A stretch of 64,000 nt of DNA from Rothia sp. (in: high G+C Gram-positive bacteria) (GCA_030529845.1 JAUMWB010000004.1:1-64000), one strand, 5' to 3'. Numbered from the stretch's first letter, positions 17,422 through 25,834 are shown. Translations and numbers: made by a program. The notes: generated by a model from the letters alone, not told the origin.

Positions 17422-18054
17422 TTAGTGGGCCAGGGCGGCCTGCAGATGGGGAAGAAGCTTAACCAGGGCCTGGCTGCGGTGGCTGATAGCGTTCTTGACC
17501 CCGGGCGGCACCTGAGCACAGGAAAGACCAGCGTACTCGCCGGTAAAACCGTCAGCTACAAGAATCGGGTCATAACCGAAACCACCCTCGCCGCGAGGCT
17601 CACGCAGCAGGGTTCCTGCCAGCTCCCCCTCTTCAACAGCTTCAAGGCCTCCGGGGGTTACCATCGAGGCCGCACAGACAAAACGGGCGCGACGGTGCTC
17701 ATCTGCAATGTCTGAAAGCTGGGCTAGGAGCAGGTTGAGATTGGCTTCATCGTCCCCGTGCTGACCGGCCCAGCGGGCGCTGAAAATACCGGGCGCGCCG
17801 CCAAGCACATCAACTGATAGGCCAGAATCATCGGCGATAGCAATCAGACCTGTTGCCTGCGCTACCGCGCGAGCCTTGAGCAGGGAGTTCTGGGCAAAGG
17901 TGACCCCGTCTTCAAGCACGTCGGGGGCGCCAGCCGTACCGGCGTCAATCACCTCGGTGTCTACGTCCAGTCCCTCGATAGCTCCGCGCAGCATTTCTCG
18001 AAACTCACGCAGTTTGCCCTGGTTGTGGGTGGCAAGAACGATTTTGGCTGGCAT
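17422..18054 (-). CDS. rdgB: RdgB/HAM1 non-canonical purine NTP pyrophosphatase
   Basis: A 210-residue housecleaning enzyme that hydrolyses dITP, ITP and XTP to monophosphates, keeping deaminated purines out of DNA and RNA. The family motifs are ATHNQGKLREF (residues 7-17), ADDSGLSVDVLGGAPGIFSARWAG (catalytic Asp in the middle), GEGGFGYDPI and the C-terminal SHRSQAL. The ATG overlaps the rph stop codon (TAATG), so translation is coupled. The rph-rdgB pairing is standard in actinobacteria. Confidence 0.94.
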   Translation of the reverse strand: MPAKIVLATHNQGKLREFREMLRGAIEGLDVDTEVIDAGTAGAPDVLEDGVTFAQNSLLKARAVAQATGLIAIADDSGLSVDVLGGAPGIFSARWAGQHGDDEANLNLLLAQLSDIADEHRRARFVCAASMVTPGGLEAVEEGELAGTLLREPRGEGGFGYDPILVADGFTGEYAGLSCAQVPPGVKNAISHRSQALVKLLPHLQAALAH

Positions 18055-18803
18055 TAGTCCTCCAGCGCTTCACGCTGGATCTGGGCCAGCTGGGCAGTGC
18101 CGTGCAGGGCCAGATCAAGCAGGGAGTTCAGCTCATCGCGGTCGAAGGGGGCACCTTCGGCGGTACCCTGAACCTCAACGAACTTGCCTTCGCCGGTGAC
18201 GACAACGTTCATGTCGGTTTCGGCGCGCACGTCCTCTTCATAGGGCAAATCCAGCATGGGAACACCGTCGATGATACCCACTGAAATAGCGGCAACAGAA
18301 CCGGTCAGAGGCTTGGCCTTGGCCGGGATAATCCCCTGGGCCTGGGCCCAGCTGATGGCATCTGCTAGGGCGATATAAGCGCCGGTGATAGCAGCGGTGC
18401 GAGTACCGCCGTCCGCCTGGAGCACGTCGCAGTCGAGCACGATGGTGTTTTCGCCCAGCTCTGCGGTATCGATGACAGCACGCAGGGAGCGGCCAATCAG
18501 GCGGGAAATCTCGTGGGTACGGCCCCCAATTTTGCCCTTGACCGACTCGCGGGAGTTACGGGTGTTGGTAGCGCGTGGAAGCATGGCGTACTCCGCGGTG
18601 ACCCAGCCGGTGCCCTGGCCCTTGAGCCAGCGGGGTACCCCCTCGGTCAGGGAGGCGGTGCAGAGCACCCGGGTGTTGCCGAATTCGATCAGGGCCGAGC
18701 CTTCAGCGTTCTTTGACCATCCGCGGGTGACGGTAATGGGACGGAGCTGGTCGGGGGTGCGGCCATCGCCGCGCAGGGTGGGTGCTGCCATGTTTTCTGT
18801 CAT
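18054..18803 (-). CDS. rph: Ribonuclease PH
   Basis: A 249-residue phosphorolytic 3'-5' exoribonuclease that trims tRNA 3' ends. Family blocks are [13 protein letters not shown] near the start, [14 protein letters not shown], the phosphate-binding region [34 protein letters not shown], and [17 protein letters not shown]. Length matches the family. The coding sequence begins ~100 bases after the preceding gene, with a terminator in between, so rph-rdgB is probably a separate unit from the murI pair. Confidence 0.95.
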   Translation of the reverse strand: MTENMAAPTLRGDGRTPDQLRPITVTRGWSKNAEGSALIEFGNTRVLCTASLTEGVPRWLKGQGTGWVTAEYAMLPRATNTRNSRESVKGKIGGRTHEISRLIGRSLRAVIDTAELGENTIVLDCDVLQADGGTRTAAITGAYIALADAISWAQAQGIIPAKAKPLTGSVAAISVGIIDGVPMLDLPYEEDVRAETDMNVVVTGEGKFVEVQGTAEGAPFDRDELNSLLDLALHGTAQLAQIQREALED

Positions 18804-18835
18804 GGATTCAGCCTATCGTCTCTAGCCCAGGGCGC

Positions 18836-18868
18836 ACAAAAACACGGGCGCTTTTGGCACCCGTGTTG
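18836..18868 (-). terminator. Terminator between the MBL-fold gene and rph
   Basis: On the minus strand the arms ACACGGGTGC and GCGCCCGTGT form a stem with one G-U pair and an AAAA-rich loop, followed by five T. It ends the murI / MBL-fold transcript 34 bases after the stop codon. Confidence 0.7.
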
Positions 18869-18901
18869 TCTGGTATGTGGGTCTGCCCCACTCGGCAGGT
18901 G

Positions 18902-19768
18902 TTAGCGCTGCTGGTGGCGGCTAATGACGTTCAGGGTGGTGGTTTGCGGGTTACTCTCATATTCTTCGGGGCTGCGGCGGGGGTTAACCCGATAGGTTGC
19001 CGAAGCTTCAGCCACCGATATAGGCCCGTCAAAGGCAGATTGGGCCTCGGCCAAGGCGATGGCCGGATCGTTCCAGATGGGCAGGTGGGTGAGCAACAGA
19101 TTGCGGACGCCCGCTTCGGCTGCCGCTTCACCGGCACGTTTGCCGGTCAGGTGGATGCCGCGTAAGGCGTCATCACGGCCTTCCTGGTAGGCCGCTTCGC
19201 AGAGGAAGAGGTCGGCGCCGCGGGCAGCTTCAATGAGGCCGATGCAGGAGTCGGTGTCGCCCGAGTAGGTCAGCACGGTCTTACCTTCACTGGTTTCGCA
19301 CTCGATGCGTAGGGCGTAGGGTTCTTTGGTGGGGTGGACGACCACGTGCGGGGTCACCGTGAAGGGGCCAATTTTGACTTCGGCGTGGTTATTCCATTCG
19401 TGGAACTCGAACTCAGTGTGCATGCCCGGTTCCAGAGGTAGACCGTGGGTGTTGACCAGGTACTGGTGGATATCGCTGGGGCCGTAGAGGGGGATGGGGC
19501 CTTTAGACCAGCCATTGGGGTTCCATTTGACCGCCACATGTAGGCCAGAAAGGTCGATGCAGTGGTCGGGGTGCAGATGGGAAATAAGTATGGCGTCGAT
19601 ATCTTCGAGGTTGATGTGGGATTGAAGGGTTCCCAGGGCTCCGTTGCCCATATCAACGATGATGCGCCAGGTCTTGCCCAGGTCGTCAATGGTTGAGACC
19701 ATGTAGCAGCTGGCCGCTGCATTGGGTCCGGGGAAGGAACCTGTACAGCCTATGACCGTCAATCGCAT
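18902..19768 (-). CDS. MBL-fold phosphodiesterase-like protein (Rv1339 type)
   Basis: A 288-residue metallo-beta-lactamase-fold protein of the RNase Z / cyclic nucleotide phosphodiesterase branch. The metal motif SHLHPDHCIDL (residues ~63-73), the histidine in VTPHVVVHPTKE, the aspartate in TYSGDTDSC and the C-terminal LLTHLPIWNDP are all present. The order murI, this gene, rph, rdgB matches Mycobacterium tuberculosis Rv1338-Rv1341, where Rv1339 has been reported as an atypical cAMP phosphodiesterase. By gene order and motifs it is probably the same protein family; cAMP hydrolysis here is inference. The C-terminal ~20 residues are a Pro/Arg/Glu-rich tail. Confidence 0.85.
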   Translation of the reverse strand: MRLTVIGCTGSFPGPNAAASCYMVSTIDDLGKTWRIIVDMGNGALGTLQSHINLEDIDAILISHLHPDHCIDLSGLHVAVKWNPNGWSKGPIPLYGPSDIHQYLVNTHGLPLEPGMHTEFEFHEWNNHAEVKIGPFTVTPHVVVHPTKEPYALRIECETSEGKTVLTYSGDTDSCIGLIEAARGADLFLCEAAYQEGRDDALRGIHLTGKRAGEAAAEAGVRNLLLTHLPIWNDPAIALAEAQSAFDGPISVAEASATYRVNPRRSPEEYESNPQTTTLNVISRHQQR

Positions 19769-19800
19769 GAGTGGTCTTCCTTCTTCTGTGTGTCTGTGCT

Positions 19801-20769
19801 TTAGGGTGTGTCTGTGGTGATGGTGATGCGTGGGGTGGTTGCTTCTGGAGCGAGGAGGTGGGGAGGAAGGACGGCTAGGGAACCGGTGGGGAATCGTTCT
19901 GCCACCGAGTTGGTGTGGCGCACTTTGGCAACTTCAGGCCCCAGGAAACGGCGAGCCAGGTGCTCGAAGGTTTCGGTTTCCCCAGTGGCGAGGAACTCGT
20001 GGGAGGGGGGCAGGGCTGCGGGGCGCTCTAGACCAGCTCGCAGTAGGGCCTTATAGACATCCTTAGCTGACTCTTCTGAGGACGATACCAGGGTAACGTC
20101 GTCGCCCATAATGTAGGAGATGACGCCGGTGAGCAGGGGGTAGTGGGTGCAGCCCAGTACCAGGGTATCGACCCCGGCGGCCTTGAGGGGGGCCAGGTAT
20201 TCTTCGGCGGTCTGGAGCAGTTCGGGGCCGCTGGTGATGCCCTTTTCAACGAACTCTACGAAGCGGGGGCAGGCCACCGAGTAAATTTCTAGGTCGCTCA
20301 TGACCGAGAAGGTATCTTCATAGGCGCGGGAGGTCACAGTAGCTTCGGTTGCGATGACGCCAATCTTGCGGTTGCGGGTTGCCGCCACCGCTCTGCGGGC
20401 GGCAGGCTGAATAACCTCCACCACCTGAATACCGTACTTGCGGGTGTAGCGTTCACGGGCGTCCCTTAACACAGCGGCCGACGCCGTGTTACAGGCAATC
20501 ACCAGGAGCTTGACCCCGGAGTCCACCAGCTCATCCATGATGCGCAGGGCGTGAGCCCGCACCTGGGCGATAGTCAGTGGCCCGTAGGGGCCGTGGGCGG
20601 TGTCCCCCACGTAAATAACCGACTCGTGCGGCAGCTGGTCCATAATGGCGCGGGCAACGGTCAGGCCACCCACTCCCGAATCGAACACGCCGATGGGGGC
20701 GCTTGGCGTGGGTTCGGCAAGCACCTGACTACCCCAGGGGGTGACGAGTTTCGGGTTGGTTTCGCTCAT
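19801..20769 (-). CDS. murI: Glutamate racemase
   Basis: A 322-residue cofactor-independent racemase that makes D-glutamate for peptidoglycan. The first catalytic cysteine is in [10 protein letters not shown], the second in [11 protein letters not shown]. The N-terminal family motif [17 protein letters not shown] begins near residue 26, after a ~25-residue extension. The C-terminus beyond residue ~265 extends the usual 265-270 length by ~50 residues without recognisable fold. It leads the MBL-fold gene by 32 bases in an operon. Confidence 0.95.
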   Translation of the reverse strand: MSETNPKLVTPWGSQVLAEPTPSAPIGVFDSGVGGLTVARAIMDQLPHESVIYVGDTAHGPYGPLTIAQVRAHALRIMDELVDSGVKLLVIACNTASAAVLRDARERYTRKYGIQVVEVIQPAARRAVAATRNRKIGVIATEATVTSRAYEDTFSVMSDLEIYSVACPRFVEFVEKGITSGPELLQTAEEYLAPLKAAGVDTLVLGCTHYPLLTGVISYIMGDDVTLVSSSEESAKDVYKALLRAGLERPAALPPSHEFLATGETETFEHLARRFLGPEVAKVRHTNSVAERFPTGSLAVLPPHLLAPEATTPRITITTDTP

Positions 20770-20847
20770 TACAGACCTGACACTATCTAAAGATTGAAGA
20801 AAACTATAGGGTGGCCGTCGCAGCCTCCCTGTTTTGAGTGGACTATC

Positions 20848-20872
20848 ACGCCCCGCCCTTCAGCGGTGGCGT
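20848..20872 (-). terminator. Weak hairpin after the DUF2017 gene
   Basis: ACGCC and GGCGT enclose a second short stem (CGC / GCG). It lies 20 bases past the DUF2017 stop codon in the 123-base gap before murI. No T-run follows, so termination is only possible. Confidence 0.3.
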
Positions 20873-20892
20873 CACAATCGGTCACGAAAGCG

Positions 20893-21477
20893 CTAGAGCG
20901 GAGCGGACGGCCCCGCCCCGGCGTCTTCTAGGCCCAGCAGCAGGCTCTGCATCAGGCTTTCTTGCAGCCAGGTGACAAAGTTATAGAGCAGGGCCATGTA
21001 GTCCTCGGTGCTCTCAACGCTACCCCAGTCGGTGTGTTCACCGATGCGGTCGGCGTCCTCAGCGTTGTTAATCCCTAAGCGAGTACCCAGGGTCAGGCGC
21101 ACATCATTGAGGGCGGACGCCCAACTGTTGGCTCTTTCGGTATCTAGGCGCACAACTCCGGCTTGCAGGTCCATGGAGGCCTGGGTGAGGTGCTCAATCT
21201 TGGCCCGGCGCAGGGAGAGGTCGGTGAAACGGCGGTACTCGTCGGCAACTTCGGGGTCGTCACTGGCTACCGGAAGCATGCGGGCAACAGCTGGGTCGCT
21301 GGGTACGCTGGCGGTTTCGGAGATACCGACCAAGGCTGCAAGGGGGTCAGCGTTGGGGTCTTCTTCCGGCTCTAGCGCCAGGGCGACGTCCTCAAACAGG
21401 CGGGTGAGCACCTGCACCTCTTCAGGGGTGAAGCGGGCGGTAATACCGCGGGAAGTTGGGGTGAAGGGTTCGGCCAT
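20893..21477 (-). CDS. DUF2017 domain protein
   Basis: A 194-residue cytoplasmic protein of the actinobacterial family DUF2017, which has no assigned function. It is mostly helical: FTPEEVQVLTRLFEDVALALEPEEDP at the start, an acidic stretch near residues 45-70, and two final helices with WGSVESTEDYMALLYNFVTWLQESLMQ. The ATG at 21477 lies four bases after the clpS stop codon; a longer frame would overlap clpS and is rejected. Constant pairing with clpS across actinobacteria suggests a link to N-end-rule proteolysis, but this is context only. Confidence 0.82.
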   Translation of the reverse strand: MAEPFTPTSRGITARFTPEEVQVLTRLFEDVALALEPEEDPNADPLAALVGISETASVPSDPAVARMLPVASDDPEVADEYRRFTDLSLRRAKIEHLTQASMDLQAGVVRLDTERANSWASALNDVRLTLGTRLGINNAEDADRIGEHTDWGSVESTEDYMALLYNFVTWLQESLMQSLLLGLEDAGAGPSAPL

Positions 21478-21481
21478 AAAA

Positions 21482-21796
21482 CTATGCACCTGCCTGTTCG
21501 ATGGTTGCCCACAGGCCCCAGGTGTGCAGGGCGGTGGTGTGTCTCTCGGCTTCTTCTTTGGAGCCACTAAAGACGGTGGCCTTACCTTCGGTATGGACCT
21601 GCATCATGAGCTGATGGGCCTTTTCGGTGCTGTAGCCAAACTGGGTGCGCAGCACGTAGGTCACAAAGCTCATCAGGTTCACCGGGTCGTCCCAGACAAT
21701 CACAGCCCAAGGCAGGTTGAGCTGGGTGCTCTCGTCTAAGGCCAGATCGAGCTCAAGATCTGCCAGGGTGTCGGTGGCTGAGGAAGCCGAGGGCAT
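21482..21796 (-). CDS. clpS: ClpS adaptor of the ClpCP/ClpAP protease
   Basis: A 104-residue adaptor that delivers proteins with destabilising N-terminal residues to the Clp ATPase. The core begins at PWAVIVWDDPVNLMSFVTYVL, with the Asp-Asp-Pro block that lines the N-degron pocket, and continues with TEKAHQLMMQVHTEGKATVFSG. The ~27-residue N-terminal tail, acidic and flexible, is the part that enters the ATPase in known ClpS proteins. AAGGAG precedes the ATG. It is divergent from pncB. Confidence 0.94.
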   Translation of the reverse strand: MPSASSATDTLADLELDLALDESTQLNLPWAVIVWDDPVNLMSFVTYVLRTQFGYSTEKAHQLMMQVHTEGKATVFSGSKEEAERHTTALHTWGLWATIEQAGA

Positions 21797-21939
21797 AGGG
21801 CGTACTCCTTAGGTCATTTGTACCTTATCTATCATAGAGCTCTTCCATCTCTCTTGCCTCAGCTCGTTCACTGTGGGAGCAAGCAAAGCTGAGGGGCAGG
21901 GCTGGGCTTAGGCACAGTCAAAAGGATAAAGTTATACCC

Positions 21940-23244
21940 GTGACTCAAAAAACTTCCCTCCTGACCGATCATTACGAGCTGACCATGGTTCAGGCGGCCC
22001 TGGCTTCGGGCGCCGCCCACCGCCGCACCGTCTTTGAGGTCTTTACCCGCAGGCTCTCGGGCGGACGCCGCTACGGCGTCTTAGCCGGCACCGGCAGGTT
22101 GCTTGAGGGGCTAGAGAACTTCCGCTTCGATACCGAGGAGCTTGAGTTTTTAGCCTCCCGTAAGGTGGTCAATGAAGAGACCCTGGATTACCTTGCTAAC
22201 TTCCGCTTTTCAGGTTCTATCCGGGGCTATGCCGAGGGTGAGGTCTTCTTCCCCCACTCCCCCGTGCTCCAGGTCGAGGCCTCTTTTGCAGAGGCCTGCC
22301 TGCTCGAGACTTTTATCCTCTCAATCCTCAACTTTGATTCTGCTGTCGCCACGGCGGCCTCCCGTATGACGGTTGCCGCCGGCAAGCGTCCTTGCCTGGA
22401 GATGGGCTCCCGCCGGGCTCATGAGCAGGCTGCTGTATCTGCCGCCCGCGCCGCCGTCATTGCCGGGTTTACCGCCACCTCTAACCTTGAGGCTGGTCGC
22501 CGCTACGGCCTGCACACCGTCGGTACCAGCGCCCACGCCTTTACCCTCTTGCACGACTCAGAGCGCCAGGCCTTTGAGGCCCAGCTGGCATCTCTGGGGG
22601 TAGGCACCACCCTGCTGGTCGATACCTACGATGTTGAGAAGGCTGTGAACCTTGCCGTTGAGCTAGCCGGGCAGGAGCTGGGCGCTGTTCGCCTGGATTC
22701 TGGCGACCTGGTGGCCCAGGCCCAGAAGGTGCGCGAACAGCTCGATGCCCTGGGAAACACCGGCACCAAGATTACCGTCACCAGTGACCTGGACGAGTAC
22801 GCTATCGCGTCCTTAGCCGCCGCCCCCGTCAACGCCTACGGGGTGGGCACAAAGCTGGTCACGGGCTCCGGGGTTCCCACCTCGTCCATGGTCTACAAGG
22901 TAGTCTTGCGCGAGAACTCGCAGGGAGTCATGGAGCCTGTGGCTAAGGCGTCCTCAGGTAAGGCCTCTGTAGGGGGCAAGAAAACCGCCGTTCGGCGCCT
23001 TAATACCGCAGGCACCGCTACCGCCGAGGTGGTGGGGCTCGATATTGAGGCTCCTGCCGACACCAACGACCGTCCCCTCATGGTAGACCTGGTGGTCGAT
23101 GGGCAGATCCAGCCCGGCTTTACCGGCGCTGAGGGCGTACGCCGCGCGGCCGAGCGTCATGCCCGCTCTCTCGCCGAACTCCCGGTTGCAGCAACCCGCC
23201 TCTCCCCGGGCGACCCGGTCATTCCTACAGAATTTATCTCCTAG
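21940..23244 (+). CDS. pncB: Nicotinate phosphoribosyltransferase
   Basis: A 434-residue enzyme that converts nicotinate, PRPP and ATP to nicotinate mononucleotide in NAD salvage. Family blocks are LLTDHYELTMVQAAL at the start, FEVFTRRLSGGRRYGVLAG, the GSRRAHEQAAVSAARAA segment, and VRLDSGDL plus GVGTKLVTG in the phosphoribosyl-binding barrel. The GTG at 21940 has AAGGATAA 11-12 bases upstream, a rather long spacing. pncA follows after 19 bases, so nicotinamide is deamidated and its product used by enzymes of one operon. Confidence 0.94.
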   Translation: MTQKTSLLTDHYELTMVQAALASGAAHRRTVFEVFTRRLSGGRRYGVLAGTGRLLEGLENFRFDTEELEFLASRKVVNEETLDYLANFRFSGSIRGYAEGEVFFPHSPVLQVEASFAEACLLETFILSILNFDSAVATAASRMTVAAGKRPCLEMGSRRAHEQAAVSAARAAVIAGFTATSNLEAGRRYGLHTVGTSAHAFTLLHDSERQAFEAQLASLGVGTTLLVDTYDVEKAVNLAVELAGQELGAVRLDSGDLVAQAQKVREQLDALGNTGTKITVTSDLDEYAIASLAAAPVNAYGVGTKLVTGSGVPTSSMVYKVVLRENSQGVMEPVAKASSGKASVGGKKTAVRRLNTAGTATAEVVGLDIEAPADTNDRPLMVDLVVDGQIQPGFTGAEGVRRAAERHARSLAELPVAATRLSPGDPVIPTEFIS

Positions 23245-23263
23245 ACAAGTAAGGACTTAAACG

Positions 23264-23890
23264 ATGTCAAAAGCACTCATTATTGTCGATGTTCAGAACG
23301 ATTTTTGCGCCGGTGGCTCACTCGCTACCGAGCGCGGCGCCGAGGTTGCTGCCCTCATTAGCGAGTTTGTAGAGAACCATCACGGGGACTACGAGGCGAT
23401 TGTTGCCACCCAGGACTGGCACGTTGACCCCGGCACCCACTTCTCCGAGAACCCCGATTTCAAGGACTCCTGGCCGGTGCACTGTAAGGCGGAGAGCCGC
23501 GGGGCTGAGCTGCACGAAGATCTTGATACCGACTACATCGAGGCCTGCTTCCGCAAGGGCGAGTTTGAGGCTGCCTACTCGGGTTTTGAGGGCCTGCTGG
23601 CCCCCGAGGATACAGTGATGACCGGGGAACGCGAGGCCGGTGCCCCTGCTAAGGACGATACCCCTAAGCTGTCTCTCGATGACTGGCTAGCTGAGCGCAA
23701 CATCACCGATGTTGATGTGGTGGGTATTGCCACCGATTACTGTGTCAAGACCACGGCCCTGGATGCGGTGGATGCCGGCTACGAGACCCGCGTGCTACTT
23801 GATTTGACGGCCCCGGTAGATGAGGACGCCCTCGATGAGGTGAGTGATGAGCTTGAGGACGCCGGGGTAACGGTAACCGAGGTCCTCTAG
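23264..23890 (+). CDS. pncA: Nicotinamidase
   Basis: A 208-residue cysteine hydrolase of the isochorismatase fold that converts nicotinamide to nicotinate. The catalytic Asp is in IIVDVQNDFCAGGSL, a metal-site Asp and His in TQDWHVDPGTHF, the WPVHC block follows, and the catalytic Cys is in GIATDYCVKTTALDA. The neighbouring pncB supports nicotinamidase over other isochorismatase-like activities. An acidic stretch with several Asp-Glu pairs forms the C-terminus. GTAAGGAC sits before the ATG. In mycobacteria the same enzyme activates pyrazinamide. Confidence 0.92.
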   Translation: MSKALIIVDVQNDFCAGGSLATERGAEVAALISEFVENHHGDYEAIVATQDWHVDPGTHFSENPDFKDSWPVHCKAESRGAELHEDLDTDYIEACFRKGEFEAAYSGFEGLLAPEDTVMTGEREAGAPAKDDTPKLSLDDWLAERNITDVDVVGIATDYCVKTTALDAVDAGYETRVLLDLTAPVDEDALDEVSDELEDAGVTVTEVL

Positions 23891-23956
23891 GGTTCATTCA
23901 CGATAGAAGATTAGCTACCCGAGAGCAAAACTTGCAGGTTCAGTTCTTTACAGATC

Positions 23957-24134
23957 TCACCATTGCCAAGAATCAATAAAATTTGAGGCAAGAAGCTTTG
24001 GGAGCGTGGTATTCAGCCCTATAGGCCGCGGGGCCGTACCCAGTTTACGGGCGACGTCCTCGACGGTGTTTTTTCCCCCCCGGTAGAACTTCTACCAGGG
24101 CGGTGCGCACCCGTTGGCCTTTACCCCTCGTCAT
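23957..24134 (-). pseudogene. Decayed fragment of an AraC-type DNA-binding domain
   Basis: On the minus strand VRTALVEVLPGGK is followed, after one extra A in a G7-A6 homopolymer, by TVEDVARKLGTAPR in the next frame. Together these resemble the start of the C-terminal helix-turn-helix domain of AraC-family regulators. The recognition helix that should follow is missing and the frame ends at 23957. No effector domain is present. It stands between pncA and the MerR gene, in the only gap over 300 bases here (23891-24232), directly behind a MerR-type promoter. The family call is tentative, since only ~30 residues match. Confidence 0.4.
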
Positions 24135-24163
24135 ACTAAGAAATTTCAAACGCTTGAAGTCAA
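24133..24163 (-). promoter_or_regulatory. Second MerR-type promoter (19-bp spacer)
   Basis: On the minus strand TTGACT (24158-24163), a 19-base spacer and TAGTAT (24133-24138) repeat the layout of the alcohol dehydrogenase promoter at 25760-25790. The spacer holds an imperfect dyad (CTTCAAGCGTTTGAAAT). It points away from the regulator gene towards the decayed AraC fragment. Confidence 0.6.
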
Positions 24164-24177
24164 ACATGTTAAACCTC

Positions 24178-24216
24178 AGGGGCGCTCCCAACCTCTATTG
24201 GTTGGGAGCGCCCCTC
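24178..24216. terminator. Strong hairpin after the adhR-like gene
   Basis: A perfect 16-bp stem (24178-24193 with 24200-24215, loop TCTATT) begins 18 bases past the stop codon. T-runs on either side are short, but stem strength and position argue for termination. Confidence 0.75.
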
Positions 24217-24232
24217 CTTTGTGTCCTAGGGC

Positions 24233-24673
24233 TTAGCGGAATTGCTGGGCCAGTGAGATAGCTTCCTGGGCAAGATGCCCGGCGAGTTCCTTGTCGCCCG
24301 CTTCGACCGCCTGCCAGTAGCGTATTTTGAGGGCCAGGTAGTCCCGGCGGAGGCTCAGACGTTTCAGGTCTGCTTCAAGCACCGCATCGTGTTTCTGTAA
24401 GAGTTCGATCTGGAGCGCAGCTTTGTGGATATAGTCTTTACCATTAGCTACGTACTGGCGCATTTCGGCTATACCCATTCCGGTTGCCGCTAGACAGGCG
24501 ATCCAGCCAAGTAGCTCGACGTCATCTTCAGAGTAAACACGGTGCCCACTAGATTCATCTCGCGTGATGGCAGGGCTGACCCCTACAGATTCGTAGTACC
24601 TCAGAGTTGGCGCAGTGAGTCCCGTGAGTTCTGAGACCTGTTTGATGCTGTAGGTGGTCTGCCCTGTTTCCAT
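24233..24673 (-). CDS. MerR-family regulator, AdhR/NmlR-like
   Basis: A 146-residue dimeric activator. The winged helix is YSIKQVSELTGLTAPTLRYYESVG (residues 8-31), followed by the wing with HRVYSEDDVELL, and a long coiled coil from residue ~85. The single Cys60, in LLGWIACLAATGMGIAEM, falls at the position of the conserved cysteine of AdhR, the aldehyde-responsive regulator of Bacillus subtilis, where aldehydes are thought to modify it. The gene lies 15 bases after the alcohol dehydrogenase gene in the same operon, and a 19-bp-spacer promoter with a matching dyad precedes that operon. Sensing of aldehydes and autoregulation are therefore good inferences, not shown facts. Confidence 0.85.
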   Translation of the reverse strand: METGQTTYSIKQVSELTGLTAPTLRYYESVGVSPAITRDESSGHRVYSEDDVELLGWIACLAATGMGIAEMRQYVANGKDYIHKAALQIELLQKHDAVLEADLKRLSLRRDYLALKIRYWQAVEAGDKELAGHLAQEAISLAQQFR

Positions 24674-24688
24674 GTCTTGGTCTTTTCC

Positions 24689-25705
24689 TTAGATACGGAC
24701 GAAGGTTTTGATGGCTTCTCGATCTGCCATGGCCCGATAGCCTTCAGCGATGTCGTCTAACGCCACGGTCTTGTTAAAGACCTTACCCGGCTCAATTTCT
24801 CCCTTGTAGATGAGGTCGATGAGGTGGGGTAAGTATTTGCGAACGGGAGCAGGGCCCCCCATGAGGTGGACTTCGGAGAAGAAGAGAGGGAGGCCTTCTA
24901 GCGTCACGTCATGGGAGACGCCAACGTAGCCGATGTGGCCGCCCGGGCGGGTGATGGCGATAGCAGTTTCCATGGACTGCTGGGTGCCTACAGCCTCGAT
25001 GACGGAGTGGGCGCCCAGGCCGTTGGTGAGTTCTTTGACCTTGGCAATTCCTTCGTTCCCTCGTTCTTCCACGATGTCGGTGGCACCGAATTCGCGGGCT
25101 AGGGCCTGGCGGTCGGAGTGGCGGCTCATGACAATGATGCGCTCAGCTCCCATCTGCTGGGCAGCTAGTACGCCGAGCAGGCCGACTGCGCCGTCACCCA
25201 CGACGGCTACGATTTTGCCGGGGCCTGCCTGGGCTTCGTCGGCAGCGAACCAGCCGGTACCTAGTACATCGGAGGCCGCCATGAGGTGCTTGAGCTGCTC
25301 TTCGGTAGGTTCGGCAGGGGTGGTTACCAAGGTGCCGTCTGCCTGGGGTACGCGCAGGTATTCTGCTTGGGCACCGCTTACAAAGTCACCGTGGACGCAG
25401 CGGGAGGGGTAGCCGTCCGCGCAGATTTCACAGGTGTTATCTGAGATGCAGAAGGAGCCTACAACGTAGTCACCGGCCTTGATGTCGCGCACCTCGCTAC
25501 CGACTGTTTCGACGATTCCGACGTACTCGTGCCCCATTGGCTGGCGCTCGGTGACGGTATCTTCCCCGCGGTAGGGCCAGAGATCTGAGCCGCAAACGCA
25601 CGTGGCGGTGAGCTTAATGACGGCGTCGGTGGGGTCGATGATGGTCGGTTTTTCGGCCTCTTCGACGCGGACGTCCTTAGGGCCGTAGATAAAGGTGGCT
25701 TTCAT
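24689..25705 (-). CDS. Zinc-dependent alcohol dehydrogenase
   Basis: A 338-residue medium-chain dehydrogenase, probably reducing or oxidising an alcohol/aldehyde pair with NAD(P). The catalytic zinc site shows CVCGSDLWPYRG and GHEYVG. A reduced structural-zinc loop, CISDNTCEICADGYPSRC, keeps four cysteines. The Rossmann motif is VVGDGAVGLLGVLAA. Close to the annotated quinone reductase-like/zinc alcohol dehydrogenases. It is first in the operon with the AdhR-like regulator, so its substrate is probably a toxic aldehyde that also triggers the regulator. AAGGAACAGCT precedes the ATG. Confidence 0.86.
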   Translation of the reverse strand: MKATFIYGPKDVRVEEAEKPTIIDPTDAVIKLTATCVCGSDLWPYRGEDTVTERQPMGHEYVGIVETVGSEVRDIKAGDYVVGSFCISDNTCEICADGYPSRCVHGDFVSGAQAEYLRVPQADGTLVTTPAEPTEEQLKHLMAASDVLGTGWFAADEAQAGPGKIVAVVGDGAVGLLGVLAAQQMGAERIIVMSRHSDRQALAREFGATDIVEERGNEGIAKVKELTNGLGAHSVIEAVGTQQSMETAIAITRPGGHIGYVGVSHDVTLEGLPLFFSEVHLMGGPAPVRKYLPHLIDLIYKGEIEPGKVFNKTVALDDIAEGYRAMADREAIKTFVRI

Positions 25706-25759
25706 AGCTGTTCCTTAGGTTGAGGTGGGTATTTCTTCCACGCTGTGTTGTGCTGTTTT

Positions 25760-25790
25760 ATCCTAAGAAACTTAAAGCGCTTGAAGTCAA
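25760..25790 (-). promoter_or_regulatory. MerR-type promoter and operator of the alcohol dehydrogenase operon
   Basis: On the minus strand TTGACT (25785-25790) and TAGGAT (25760-25765) are 19 bases apart, the long spacing that MerR activators correct by twisting DNA. The spacer holds the 18-bp dyad ACTTAAAGCGCTTGAAGT (plus-strand reading, 25770-25787), with half-sites ACTTnAAGC/GCTTnAAGT. The adjacent AdhR-like gene is the natural regulator. Confidence 0.75.
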
Positions 25791-25834
25791 GCAACTCCTG
25801 TTAAGAGCGGCAGCGTCACCACCGTATACCCACC

